A DNA stretch of 64,000 bases from Arthrobacter sp. 260 (GCF_013116745.1 NZ_JABFOE010000018.1:1-64000); one strand, 5' to 3'; shown: positions 16,630 to 24,216, counted from the first letter of the stretch. Made by a program: numbers and translations. Notes: generated by a model not told the origin, from the letters alone.

Positions 16630-17664
16630 GTGGCAACTATCGAACAGCTCTCCCAGCGCACCCCCAAAGTTTCGGTCGACGAACTGCTGACCGGGTTCTA
16701 TCCGTCCCCCCGGTTCGGCGACGTGTCCTTTGACAGCTACCGTCCCGATCCCAACCAGCCGTCCCAGGCTGCGGCAGTGAAGGCGCTGTCCGATTTTGCG
16801 GACACCGTCAACCAGCCGGAACCGACTGGACTGCGCAAACTGTTCGGCGCGAAGAAGGCGCCAACGCGTGCGGGGATCTACCTGGACGGCGGGTTCGGCG
16901 TCGGCAAGACCCACCTTTTGGCATCCCTCTGGCACGCCACCTCGGGCAAGAAGGCCTTCGGCACCTTCGTGGAGTACACCAACCTGGTGGGTGCCCTCTC
17001 CTTCCGGCGCGCGGTGGACGCGCTCAGCGGGTACGCGCTGGTGTGCATCGACGAGTTCGAGCTAGACGATCCGGGGGACACGGTGCTGATGTCCCGGCTG
17101 ATGCGTGAGCTCGCCGACGCCGGGGTCAAGCTCGCGGCGACATCGAACACACTGCCCGGGTCGCTCGGCGACGGACGGTTTGCTGCAGTCGACTTCCAGC
17201 GGGAAATCCAGGTGCTCGCCGACCAGTTCGATGTACTGCGCATCGACGGTGAGGATTACCGCCACCGCGGTCTTCCGGAGGCTCCCGAGCCCTTCAGCGA
17301 GTCGGGTCTCCACGACCGTGTGCGTGAGCTCAAGGGCGGGCCCGACGGCATTCTCGCCGAGGATGTTTTCAGCGACCTGGTGAAGCATCTCTCAGGAGTG
17401 CACCCGAGCCGCTACCGCCAGTTGATCGACGGTGTGGACTACATCGCCTGGCACAACGTGGGCACCATCTCCGAGCAGGCCGTGGCACTGCGGTTCGTGG
17501 TCCTCGCTGACCGGATCTATGACAAGGACATCCCGGTCCTTGCCAGCGGCGTCGCGTTCGACCAGCTGTTCACCGAGGAAATGATGACCGGCGGCTACAT
17601 GAAGAAATACCACCGGGCCGTCTCCCGGTTGACTGCCCTGGCCCGTCAGGGGAGCGAGGCCTAG
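16630..17664 (+). CDS. zapE: AFG1/ZapE family P-loop ATPase (cell division protein ZapE)
   Basis: A 344-residue AAA-like ATPase of the AFG1/ZapE family. Walker A is DGGFGVGKTHLLASLW (about residues 80-95) and Walker B is LVCIDEFELDDPGD; sensor-type AATSNTLP follows. In proteobacteria ZapE acts on Z-ring constriction under stress; the role in actinobacteria is unproven. The start is placed at GTG 16630: TATTCT ends eight bases before it, so the message would be leaderless. The longer frame from 16573 has no ribosome site. It diverges from sseA and ends at a strong bidirectional terminator. Confidence 0.85.
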   Translation: MATIEQLSQRTPKVSVDELLTGFYPSPRFGDVSFDSYRPDPNQPSQAAAVKALSDFADTVNQPEPTGLRKLFGAKKAPTRAGIYLDGGFGVGKTHLLASLWHATSGKKAFGTFVEYTNLVGALSFRRAVDALSGYALVCIDEFELDDPGDTVLMSRLMRELADAGVKLAATSNTLPGSLGDGRFAAVDFQREIQVLADQFDVLRIDGEDYRHRGLPEAPEPFSESGLHDRVRELKGGPDGILAEDVFSDLVKHLSGVHPSRYRQLIDGVDYIAWHNVGTISEQAVALRFVVLADRIYDKDIPVLASGVAFDQLFTEEMMTGGYMKKYHRAVSRLTALARQGSEA

Positions 17665-17721
17665 CTCGCCAGCCCGGGCGGTAGAGACCCAGCGGATTCC
17701 TGCCAAACCGGGTAAGCATGC

Positions 17722-17764
17722 AAAAAGTGCCGGTACTGCCTCACGGCAGGACCGGCACTTCTTT
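17722..17764. terminator. Bidirectional terminator between zapE and the antitoxin gene
   Basis: Arms AAGTGCCGGT (17725-17734) and ACCGGCACTT (17751-17760) enclose an inner CTGCC/GGCAG stem. The minus-strand product ends in a run of five T, the plus-strand product in CTTT. It serves both convergent genes. Confidence 0.85.
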
Positions 17765-17779
17765 GTCGAGCAATAGGCC

Positions 17780-18031
17780 TTATACGGCCGGAGGAACTCC
17801 AGGGCCAGCTGGCCGGTTGGTGTCCCCGCGGTCGGTCTTGTCAACCATTTCGGAGGCTTTGGTCTGAACCTTGTCGATCTTGTCGGCGTACTTGCCTCCG
17901 GTCTTGCTGTCAACGAAGTTGCCAGCGTGACCGATGCCTTCCTTGATCTTTCCAGAGTTCTCGCCCACCAGCTCGGTTGCCTTTTCCTTCAGCACTCCGG
18001 CCTTGCCTTTGAGCCCGTCAAATACAGACAC
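17780..18031 (-). CDS. MT0933/Rv0909-like antitoxin family protein
   Basis: An 83-residue, lysine- and alanine-rich helical protein that begins FDGLKGKAGVLKEKA and has TELVGENSGKIKEGIGHAG and DKIDKVQTKASEMVDK. This is the pattern of the MT0933-like antitoxin family. The GTG start at 18031 is set by a near-perfect AAAGGAGGTG four bases away; longer frames run into the riboswitch region and are rejected. The cognate toxin, normally adjacent, is absent on either side, so an antitoxin role is doubtful here; a stress-inducible CsbD-like role is an alternative. Confidence 0.75.
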   Translation of the reverse strand: MSVFDGLKGKAGVLKEKATELVGENSGKIKEGIGHAGNFVDSKTGGKYADKIDKVQTKASEMVDKTDRGDTNRPAGPGVPPAV

Positions 18032-18208
18032 AGGCACCTCCTTTCGATCCGGGAACCTGTTGTTCCCTCTGCGAGATATCTTAGGGCGCTCCATTGGCAG
18101 TTCCAAGGACGTAGCCTGTGGTTTGCCTGAGTGTCCGCCATCGGCGTATTTCCGGACGGTATTGCCCGGGGTACGCCGATGTGACAGCCTTGGAGGGCCA
18201 GATGGCAC

Positions 18209-18250
18209 CCGGACGAGGTGCGCCGTACCCGGTCAGCGACAAGACGGCGT
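18209..18250 (+). promoter_or_regulatory. Guanidine-III riboswitch (ykkC-III)
   Basis: The stretch contains CCGGACGAGG, then CGCCGTACCCGGTCAG and GACAAGACGGCG, matching the known guanidine-III consensus almost base for base, with one extra C before GACAAGAC. CGCCGT (18221-18226) can pair with ACGGCG (18244-18249) to form the class's pseudoknot. The AGGAG of the exporter gene follows at 18254-18258, so guanidinium binding would control access to it. The downstream gene is the expected exporter. Confidence 0.92.
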
Positions 18251-18268
18251 TTCAGGAGTGAGACTGTC

Positions 18269-18583
18269 ATGGCATGGATTGTTCTAGTGGTATCCGGCGT
18301 CCTTGAAGCCGTCTGGGCCACAGCCCTCGGCAAGTCGGAGGGATTCACCCGGCTGGTTCCGTCAATCATCTTCGGTGTGGCGGTAACGCTCAGCATGATT
18401 GGCCTGGCTTGGGCGATGCGCACCCTTCCCGTGGGGACCGCCTACGCGGTCTGGGTGGGAATTGGCGCGTCCCTGACCGTGGCGTACGCGATGATTTTCG
18501 ACGGCGAAGCCGCCTCGGTGATCAAGGTGCTGCTCGTGCTGGGCATTGTGGCCTGCGTGATCGGCCTGAAACTGCTGCACTAG
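18269..18583 (+). CDS. gdx: Guanidinium exporter Gdx (SugE-type SMR transporter)
   Basis: A 104-residue small multidrug resistance protein with four membrane helices (about 3-21, 28-48, 56-78 and 84-102). The first helix carries the essential glutamate in VLEAVWATALGKSEGF; GVLEAVWATALGKS with W and the GKSEGF turn, plus AYAVWVGIGA, match the Gdx/SugE branch rather than EmrE. It exports guanidinium against protons as a dual-topology dimer. The guanidine-III riboswitch upstream independently supports the substrate. AGGAG lies ten bases before the ATG at 18269; the longer frame overlaps the riboswitch and is rejected. Confidence 0.93.
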   Translation: MAWIVLVVSGVLEAVWATALGKSEGFTRLVPSIIFGVAVTLSMIGLAWAMRTLPVGTAYAVWVGIGASLTVAYAMIFDGEAASVIKVLLVLGIVACVIGLKLLH

Positions 18584-18599
18584 CAGCAGGGCCCTGCTG
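18584..18599 (+). terminator. Palindrome directly after the gdx stop
   Basis: CAGCAGGGCCCTGCTG is a perfect 16-bp palindrome right behind the stop codon. It can form a terminator hairpin for gdx but has no following U-run. Confidence 0.45.
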
Positions 18600-18628
18600 G
18601 AAGCGAACAAGCGTGTTGCTGTTCCGCG

Positions 18629-18712
18629 ATCCCACCGTCCGAGGCTGGTCGGTGGGATTGTCTAGACAGTCCCACTGACGAGGCGCGTTGGGTGGGATGC
18701 AGCACGCGTGCT
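18629..18712. other. Overlapping hairpins downstream of the tRNA cluster
   Basis: ATCCCACCG (18629-18637) pairs perfectly with CGGTGGGAT (18650-18658), while the latter also pairs with the inverse copy at 18668-18675 around the palindrome TGTCTAGACA. A further GGTGGGAT at 18691-18698 and the palindrome AGCACGCGTGCT (18701-18712) add alternatives. On the minus strand this lies just 3' of the last tRNA and likely acts in termination or 3' processing. Confidence 0.5.
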
Positions 18713-18737
18713 GGCGGCGTGTGAACTGCGATGGAAG

Positions 18738-18814
18738 TGGAGCGGACGACGGGATTCGAACCCGCGACATCCACCTTGGCAAGGTGGTGCTCTAGCCAGC
18801 TGAGCTACGTCCGC
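18738..18814 (-). tRNA. tRNA-Gly (GCC), CCA encoded
   Basis: The minus strand folds as a cloverleaf: acceptor GCGGACG, D-arm with AGCTCAGCTGG, anticodon arm CACCTTGCCAAGGTG giving anticodon GCC, T-arm with GGGTTCGAATCCC, discriminator U and an encoded CCA (18740-18738). The body is identical to the Gly tRNA at 19091-19164, which lacks encoded CCA. Confidence 0.97.
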
Positions 18815-18815
18815 G

Positions 18816-18859
18816 AAAAAGCGGTACCCGGTGATTCCGGAGAATCACGGGAACCGCTT
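18816..18859 (-). terminator. Terminator-like hairpin between tRNA-Val and the last tRNA-Gly
   Basis: A long nearly perfect stem (arms of about 18 bases, one mismatch and one bulge) with the loop CCGG is followed on the minus strand by TTTTT (18820-18816). Two bases later the tRNA-Gly at 18814 begins. It has all features of an intrinsic terminator, yet lies inside the tRNA cluster. Confidence 0.75.
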
Positions 18860-18863
18860 GGAG

Positions 18864-18935
18864 TGGGCGATACTGGGATCGAACCAGTGACCTCTTCCGT
18901 GTCAGGGAAGCGCGCTACCGCTGCGCCAATCGCCC
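18864..18935 (-). tRNA. tRNA-Val (GAC)
   Basis: Minus-strand cloverleaf of 72 bases: acceptor GGGCGAT/ATCGCCC, D-arm GCGC-AGCGGTA-GCGC, anticodon arm CTTCC-CTGACAC-GGAAG with anticodon GAC, T-arm ACTGGTTCGATCCCAGT, discriminator A. CCA is not encoded. Confidence 0.96.
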
Positions 18936-18960
18936 ATCGAAATGGGTGCAAGCTCCGTAC

Positions 18961-19034
18961 TGGAGGTGGGGACGGGATTCGAACCCGCGTATACGGCTTT
19001 GCAGGCCGCTGCCTCGCCTCTCGGCCACCCCACC
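18961..19034 (-). tRNA. tRNA-Cys (GCA), CCA encoded
   Basis: Minus-strand cloverleaf: acceptor GGTGGGG/CCCCACC, anticodon loop CTGCAAA giving GCA, T-loop in GGGTTCGAATCCC, discriminator U, and encoded CCA at 18963-18961. The short D-arm is normal for this isoacceptor. Confidence 0.95.
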
Positions 19035-19090
19035 GTACCTAGTAAAACCAGGACCGTCGAAAGGTGCTCCGACAGTTACAGTGACTTGCG

Positions 19091-19164
19091 AGCGGACGAC
19101 GGGATTCGAACCCGCGACATCCACCTTGGCAAGGTGGTGCTCTAGCCAGCTGAGCTACGTCCGC
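19091..19164 (-). tRNA. tRNA-Gly (GCC), CCA not encoded
   Basis: Same 74-base body as the Gly tRNA at 18741-18814, with anticodon GCC. The 3' flank reads CGC in place of CCA. As the most upstream gene on the minus strand it heads the Gly-Cys-Val transcript; the second Gly tRNA lies beyond a terminator-like hairpin. Confidence 0.97.
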
Positions 19165-19202
19165 ATGTTGATTGTTGATTCACAACCGCGTGAAAATCCG
19201 TG

Positions 19203-19231
19203 GATTTACAGGGTTATTCGTCGTTTTCCAA
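19203..19231 (-). promoter_or_regulatory. Probable promoter of the tRNA cluster
   Basis: On the minus strand TTGGAA (19231-19226) and TAAATC (19208-19203) are 17 bases apart, placing the start about 32 bases before the first tRNA. The surrounding 19165-19260 is unusually AT-rich for this chromosome. No other gene is supported between 19165 and 19337. Confidence 0.45.
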
Positions 19232-19337
19232 CGAGTAAAAACTCTATAGGAGGAAATGGGGTTCGTCCAATCCGGGTCCGGCGACGCCGGAATGTGGCCA
19301 AATATAGATTGTCAGTATCCGGTGTCAGACTGGATGT

Positions 19338-20216
19338 ATGACTCAACCGCTGCTGGCTCATTCGACTGAGCACGGACGCATGTATTCCCGTTCGACCACC
19401 GACCGTCCGATCGTCCCGTCGATCACCACGGTCATCTCGCAGGCCACCACCTCCCTCGACGGCTGGATCGGCTACATGGCTGCGAACGCCGTCGCGAACG
19501 ACCCGCGGGTACCCGCAGCTCTCGGCAACCCCTCGCAGCTGCGCACCGTGGTCAAGGACGCTTCCGTCGCCGCGGAACGCTACCGGGATGAGGCCGCCGA
19601 CCGGGGCACCCGGGTGCACTACTACTGCGAACAGGTTGCCCTTCGGGACCTGGAGAAGCCCCACGACGTCGACGGCGCCCGGGCGGCCCTCGCGGAGAAC
19701 GGCGAGGAGGCCTTCGCTGCCCGCTTCGATGAATGGTGGACCCTGTACCAGGTGAGGCCGATCGCTGCCGAACTCACCGTCTGGAACCATGAAGTCGGCT
19801 ACGCCGGCACCCTTGACCTGCTCGCCGAGATCGGTGGCAGGCTATGCCTGATCGACTTCAAGACGAAGAACACCGACCGAGACGGGCAGGTGAAGCCCCT
19901 CGACGACAAGGTGGTGATGCAGCTCGTCGCCGGTATGAAGGCCCAGGAGTCACTGGTCGACGGCGAAGCCGGTACCTGGGAACCGTGGAAGTATGACCAC
20001 GAACTGATCCTGCTGGGCGTAGCCATCGGCAAGACCGAGGTGCGCGCCATGCGCGCCAACCCGGAGGTTCTCAAGGAGCACTGGTTCCGCTTCTGCGCAT
20101 TGCGCCGGTCGTGGGAGGCCGGCCTGGATGCCGCCGCCGCCGGGCGGGCACTGCTCCCCATCGGTCCACCACCCGTCACGGCCGGTGGCGCCGTCGCCAG
20201 CGGATCTGCCCGCTAG
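19338..20216 (+). CDS. PD-(D/E)XK nuclease superfamily protein (RecB/Cas4-like fold)
   Basis: A 292-residue protein with the RecB-type nuclease core: RGTRVHYYCEQV (motif I His region), AAELTVWNHEVGYAGTLDLLAEI (Glu and Asp), then LCLIDFKTKN (the D-x-K strand) and QLVAGMKAQE (motif Q-x3-Y-like helix). No iron-sulfur cysteines of Cas4/AddB type are present and no helicase is nearby. It could act in DNA repair or be a stand-alone exonuclease. It is not close to any CRISPR. The gene lies between the tRNA cluster and def; a frequent neighbour of def in Arthrobacter relatives as far as I recall. Confidence 0.7.
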   Translation: MTQPLLAHSTEHGRMYSRSTTDRPIVPSITTVISQATTSLDGWIGYMAANAVANDPRVPAALGNPSQLRTVVKDASVAAERYRDEAADRGTRVHYYCEQVALRDLEKPHDVDGARAALAENGEEAFAARFDEWWTLYQVRPIAAELTVWNHEVGYAGTLDLLAEIGGRLCLIDFKTKNTDRDGQVKPLDDKVVMQLVAGMKAQESLVDGEAGTWEPWKYDHELILLGVAIGKTEVRAMRANPEVLKEHWFRFCALRRSWEAGLDAAAAGRALLPIGPPPVTAGGAVASGSAR

Positions 20217-20301
20217 GAACTCCCCGACTGGGGGTGCGGCCGGATTCCCGCCTAGAATTGCATCGCATCACACCATCCCCAACGTTAGGACCACTCACAG
20301 C

Positions 20302-20907
20302 ATGGCCGTCTTGAGCATTCGGATCATCGGTGACCCGGTATTGAGAACCCCAGCTGCCGAGGTCACCCAGTTCGGCCCCGAGCTGGCCCGGTTGGTCGCC
20401 GACATGGTTCAGACCATGGACGACGTGCATGGTGCAGGTCTCGCGGCGCCCCAGGTGGGTGTGAGCCTGCGCGTCTTCACCTTCAGGATCGGTGACGCTT
20501 CGGGCTACGTCGTGAACCCGGTACTTGAGGTGGGCACCGAACTTGTGCCCGAAGAACCGGAAGGGTGCCTGTCCATCCCGGGACTTGGGTACCCAGTGCC
20601 ACGTGTGAGTTGGGCCAGGGTCACCGGCGTCGACCTCAACGGAGAGCCGGTCGAGTATGAGGGAACCGGGATGCTCGCCCGCTGCTTCCAGCACGAGACC
20701 GATCACCTGAACGGCTCGCTGTACATTGACCGCCTGGTGGGGGAGCACCGTAAGGCAGCCATGCGCGCGATCCGGAGCTCCACTTACTCATCGGTGGCGG
20801 ACCAGACCGCCCGTGAACGGGCGGAAACCATCGGCTCAAGTTTCGGGCTCGGCGCTGCCTCAACCCGGCAGGACGGCCAGCCCAGCGGACGCGGATCCAG
20901 ACGATGA
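20302..20907 (+). CDS. def: Peptide deformylase
   Basis: A 201-residue metallohydrolase that removes the formyl group from nascent N-termini. All three motifs are visible: GAGLAAPQVG, EGCLSIPG (metal Cys) and QHETDHLNG (HExxH in the QHExDHL form). The C-terminal 35 residues are a basic, disordered-looking tail. The ATG at 20302 fits the family's N-terminus; a longer upstream frame overlaps the nuclease gene and is rejected. Its stop overlaps the fmt start as ATGA, coupling formylation and deformylation enzymes. Confidence 0.95.
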   Translation: MAVLSIRIIGDPVLRTPAAEVTQFGPELARLVADMVQTMDDVHGAGLAAPQVGVSLRVFTFRIGDASGYVVNPVLEVGTELVPEEPEGCLSIPGLGYPVPRVSWARVTGVDLNGEPVEYEGTGMLARCFQHETDHLNGSLYIDRLVGEHRKAAMRAIRSSTYSSVADQTARERAETIGSSFGLGAASTRQDGQPSGRGSRR

Positions 20908-21848
20908 GGATCCTCTTCGCTGGGACGCCGGGTGTCGCGGTTCCGTCTCTCGACGCGCTCGTCGATGCCGGGTTCGACGTCGTCGGGGTGCTGACGCGCG
21001 AGGACGCCCCGCTGGGGCGCAAACGCATCTTGACGCCCAGCCCCGTAGCGGCACGGGCGGCAGACCTGGGTTTACCCGTCATCCGCGCCAACCGGATCGA
21101 CGACGCAGTGACCGAGCAGATCTCCGCCCTGAATACCGACGTGGCGGCAATTGTCGCGTACGGCGGACTAGTCCCGCAGCCGGCGCTGGACGTCCCGGTC
21201 CACGGCTGGATCAACCTGCATTTCTCCCTGCTGCCCGCCTGGCGCGGAGCGGCCCCCGTCCAGCACGCGGTCATGGCCGGTGATGAAATCACCGGAGCCT
21301 CCACCTTCCGCCTTGAGGCGGGCCTCGACACGGGCCCCGTCTTCGGAACGATGACCGAGGCGGTCCGCCCCAGCGATACCAGTGGTGAACTCCTGGAGCG
21401 GCTCGCCCACAGCGGCGCAGTGCTGCTGGTGCAGACCCTTTCAGCTGTGGCAACCGGTCGGGCCGACGCAGTCCCGCAGCAGGGAGAGGTGAGCCTGGCG
21501 CCCAAACTCACCATTGATGACGCCCGGGTGGATTGGACCCAGCCAGCACTGGCGGTGCGGCGCCGTATCAACGGGGTCACCCCAGAACCGGGGGCCTGGA
21601 CCCAGTTCGGCGACCAGCGGGTCAAGATCGGCCCGGTCTCGCCGTGGACCCCCGATCCGGAGCTGCCCCCTGCGGCGGTGGTTGACCTCGCACCCGGTGA
21701 AGTGGCGATGGACGGGACCTCGGTCCTGGTGGGAACCGGATCCTCGGCGGTAGTCCTGGGCGAGGTCCAGCCGGCGGGCAAGAAAATGATGCGAGCACAG
21801 GACTGGGCGCGCGGCGCCCTACAACAAGGAGAGCTGGTTTTTTCGTGA
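20904..21848 (+). CDS. fmt: Methionyl-tRNA formyltransferase
   Basis: A 314-residue enzyme that formylates initiator Met-tRNA using 10-formyltetrahydrofolate. It opens with MRILFAGTPGVAVPSLDAL, and has the folate-site loop NLHFSLLPAWRGAAPVQ (catalytic Asn/His) and GLDTGPV, followed by the C-terminal OB-like domain with RRINGVTPEPGAWT. Length is as expected. It overlaps def and is followed by rsmB 13 bases on. Confidence 0.96.
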   Translation: MRILFAGTPGVAVPSLDALVDAGFDVVGVLTREDAPLGRKRILTPSPVAARAADLGLPVIRANRIDDAVTEQISALNTDVAAIVAYGGLVPQPALDVPVHGWINLHFSLLPAWRGAAPVQHAVMAGDEITGASTFRLEAGLDTGPVFGTMTEAVRPSDTSGELLERLAHSGAVLLVQTLSAVATGRADAVPQQGEVSLAPKLTIDDARVDWTQPALAVRRRINGVTPEPGAWTQFGDQRVKIGPVSPWTPDPELPPAAVVDLAPGEVAMDGTSVLVGTGSSAVVLGEVQPAGKKMMRAQDWARGALQQGELVFS

Positions 21849-21861
21849 CGAGGCACATCCC

Positions 21862-23433
21862 GTGAGCAATCCCGGCCAAGGCAACCCTGCAGGACAAGGC
21901 AAGAATTCAGGACAAGGCAAGAATTCCGGGCACGGCAAAGCCGGCGGGCCCGAGCGGCGCCGGAATGCGGCCGGACGGGAACGCAACCGTCCCGAACCGC
22001 GTGGATTCTCGAGCGCTGCGCCCTCGGAACGGACACGACGCGCTGACCCGGCGCGGCTGGTCGCTTTCGAGGTACTGCGCGCCGTCGAGGCCGACGACGC
22101 CTACGCCAACCTTGTGCTTCCCGTCAGCATCCGCAAGCACCGCCTCGACAAGCGCGATGCGGGTTTCGCCACCGAACTGGCCTATGGGGCGCTCCGTGGC
22201 CAGGGAACCTACGACGCCATCCTGGCGAAGTGCGTCGACCGGCCGCTGGACAAGCTTGATCCAGCCATTCTCGACGCCCTGCGGATCGGCACCCACCAGC
22301 TCCTCGCCATGCGGGTACCCGCCCACGCAGCCCTGGATCAGACAGTCGGTCTGGCCAGGGCCGTGATCGGCGCTGGCCCCTCTGCACTCATCAATGCGGT
22401 CCTGCGACGGGTATCGGCCAAGTCCCTCGAGGAATGGGTCGCTGAACTGACCGCCGGGCTGACGGACGCCACGAAGATCAGCTCCCTCACCCACAGCCAC
22501 CCCGAATGGATTGTCCGCGCGCTCCGCGGTGCCCTCGTGGACCATGGCAGGGACGTTTCTGAAATCGAGACGCTCCTCGCCGCCAACAACGCTGCGCCGG
22601 TGGTCAACCTGCTCGCTCTCCCCGGACTGGGAAGCCTTGACGAAGCGTTTGACGCCGGAGCCATACCGGGCGAGCTCGCCGAAGACTCAGCGCTCTTCTC
22701 GGCAGGCGATGTGGGCCGGCTTGAAAGCATCAGGGTCGGCACCACCCGGGTACAGGACGCCGGCTCCCAGCTGGTCGCCCGGGCACTGGCTGCCGTGGCC
22801 CTCGACGCCGGCGCCCCCGTCGGCGGGCAGCGCCACGAACAGTGGCTCGACCTCTGCGCCGGGCCCGGTGGAAAGGCAGCCCTGCTCGGCGCCCTCGCGC
22901 AACAGGGCGGTCACACCCTCGTGGCGAACGAACCAGCCGAGCACCGCGCCCAGCTGGTCCGCCAGGCCCTGCGGCCGCTCGATCCATCCACCTGGACCGT
23001 GCGGGTGGGCGACGGACGGACAGTCGCCGATGACTTCCCGGACACCTTTGACCGGATCCTCGTCGACGCACCCTGCACCGGACTGGGGGCCCTCCGTCGG
23101 CGGCCGGAAGCCCGCTGGCGGCGGAAGCCGTCCGATATCGGCGGACTGGGGGCATTGCAGCGTGATCTGCTCGCGGCGGCCCTCACCGCAGTCCGGCCCG
23201 GCGGCGTGGTGGCCTACGTGACCTGCTCACCGCACCCCGCCGAGACCTCGGCAGTGGTCCAGGATTGCCTTCGGCGGCGCGACGACGTCGAATTGATCGA
23301 CGCGGGGGAGGCACTCGACGGGGTCAGCCTGACCGGCTCGCTGGCTGCCGGTCACGAGAAGACCGCCCAGCTGTGGCCCCACGTCCACGGCACCGACGCG
23401 ATGTTCCTCGCGCTGATCCGCCGTACCGCCTAG
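21862..23433 (+). CDS. rsmB: 16S rRNA (cytosine-967 C5)-methyltransferase RsmB
   Basis: A 523-residue SAM-dependent methyltransferase. A low-complexity N-terminus (first 60 residues, with hexapeptide repeats GQGKNS) precedes a NusB-like RNA-binding domain (about 70-210) and the catalytic domain. Motif I is LDLCAGPGGKAALLG, motif IV DRILVDAPCTGLGALRRRPEARW and motif VI VAYVTCSPHPAET with the nucleophile and helper cysteines. The GTG start at 21862 follows GAGG. It is co-directional with def-fmt and rpe. Confidence 0.93.
   Translation: MSNPGQGNPAGQGKNSGQGKNSGHGKAGGPERRRNAAGRERNRPEPRGFSSAAPSERTRRADPARLVAFEVLRAVEADDAYANLVLPVSIRKHRLDKRDAGFATELAYGALRGQGTYDAILAKCVDRPLDKLDPAILDALRIGTHQLLAMRVPAHAALDQTVGLARAVIGAGPSALINAVLRRVSAKSLEEWVAELTAGLTDATKISSLTHSHPEWIVRALRGALVDHGRDVSEIETLLAANNAAPVVNLLALPGLGSLDEAFDAGAIPGELAEDSALFSAGDVGRLESIRVGTTRVQDAGSQLVARALAAVALDAGAPVGGQRHEQWLDLCAGPGGKAALLGALAQQGGHTLVANEPAEHRAQLVRQALRPLDPSTWTVRVGDGRTVADDFPDTFDRILVDAPCTGLGALRRRPEARWRRKPSDIGGLGALQRDLLAAALTAVRPGGVVAYVTCSPHPAETSAVVQDCLRRRDDVELIDAGEALDGVSLTGSLAAGHEKTAQLWPHVHGTDAMFLALIRRTA
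21891..21926 (+). repeat. 18-bp tandem duplication in the rsmB 5' end
   Basis: AGGACAAGGCAAGAATTC occurs twice in direct tandem, encoding two GQGKNS hexapeptides; flanking GQGNPA and GHGKAG look like diverged copies. The unit is a multiple of three, so slippage would not break the frame. Confidence 0.9.
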
Positions 23434-23502
23434 AACCGAGTGCCCCTGCCGATCGGGGTAGGTTGTGGGAAGACCACCGACACATCCGCTTCAAGGAGTT
23501 CC

Positions 23503-24174
23503 ATGACCGCCTGCTGCATCAACCCGAGCATCCTGTCCGCCGACTTCGCCAACCTGCAGAGTGAGTTGGGGCGCATCGCCTCAGCGGACGCCGTGCATGT
23601 GGACGTGATGGACAACAGCTTTGTCCCCAACCTGACGCTGGGCCTGCCGGTGGTCACACGGATCCAGGAGGTCAGCACTCTCCCGCTCGACGTGCACCTG
23701 ATGATTGACGACGCCGACCGCTGGGCTCCCGGTTACGCCGAACTGGGTGCCGCTTCGGTGACCTTCCACGCCGAGGCTGCAGCCGCCCCAATCCGGCTCG
23801 CCCGCGAGTTGCGCAGCATCGGCTCGAAGGCCGGGCTGGCGCTGCGCCCAGCGACGCCCGTGGAGCCGTACCTGGACCTGCTGGGCGAGGTGGACCTGCT
23901 GCTGATCATGACTGTCGAACCGGGCTTTGGTGGACAGTCCTTCCTGGATGTCATGCTTCCCAAGATCCGCCGGGCAGCCGAGGCGGTCCGAGGGGCCAAC
24001 CTTCCGGTCGCCATCCAGGTGGATGGGGGTATCACCGAGGACACCATTCTTCGCGCGGCCGAGGCCGGTGCAACAGTATTCGTCGCAGGGTCAGCGATCT
24101 ACGGGGCGGACAACCCGGACGAGGCCGTCTCGCGGCTCCGCGAAGCGGCGCAACACGCCTCCGACGCGCGGTAG
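23503..24174 (+). CDS. rpe: Ribulose-phosphate 3-epimerase
   Basis: A 223-residue TIM barrel that interconverts ribulose-5-phosphate and xylulose-5-phosphate. Metal and catalytic residues are in [24 protein letters not shown] and [19 protein letters not shown] and QVDGGI (phosphate-binding end) follow. One deviation is DNSFVPN where most family members have DGhFVPN. The ATG at 23503 has AAGGAG at good distance. It ends at a shared terminator with the convergent acVLRF1 gene. Confidence 0.95.
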   Translation: MTACCINPSILSADFANLQSELGRIASADAVHVDVMDNSFVPNLTLGLPVVTRIQEVSTLPLDVHLMIDDADRWAPGYAELGAASVTFHAEAAAAPIRLARELRSIGSKAGLALRPATPVEPYLDLLGEVDLLLIMTVEPGFGGQSFLDVMLPKIRRAAEAVRGANLPVAIQVDGGITEDTILRAAEAGATVFVAGSAIYGADNPDEAVSRLREAAQHASDAR

Positions 24175-24187
24175 TTCCCGGCCGCTC

Positions 24188-24216
24188 GGCAGCCCCCATC
24201 GTTGAGGGGGGCTGCC
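24188..24216. terminator. Bidirectional terminator between rpe and acVLRF1
   Basis: GGCAGCCCCC and GGGGGCTGCC form a ten-base stem in the 42-base gap between the two convergent genes; it touches the acVLRF1 stop codon. Confidence 0.8.

Noticed and set aside
18738-19164. tRNA genes as an integration site of a mobile element
   Set aside because: No integrase or direct-repeat att sequence; the duplicated sequence is just two full tRNA-Gly genes.
18731-19341. Plus-strand proteins with GFEPATSTLARWC-type sequence
   Set aside because: They are translations of the antisense strand of the tRNA genes, a well-known artefact.
19256-19369. 37-codon small ORF with AGGAGG two bases before its ATG
   Set aside because: The ribosome site is too close to the ATG and the frame overlaps the nuclease gene; no other support.
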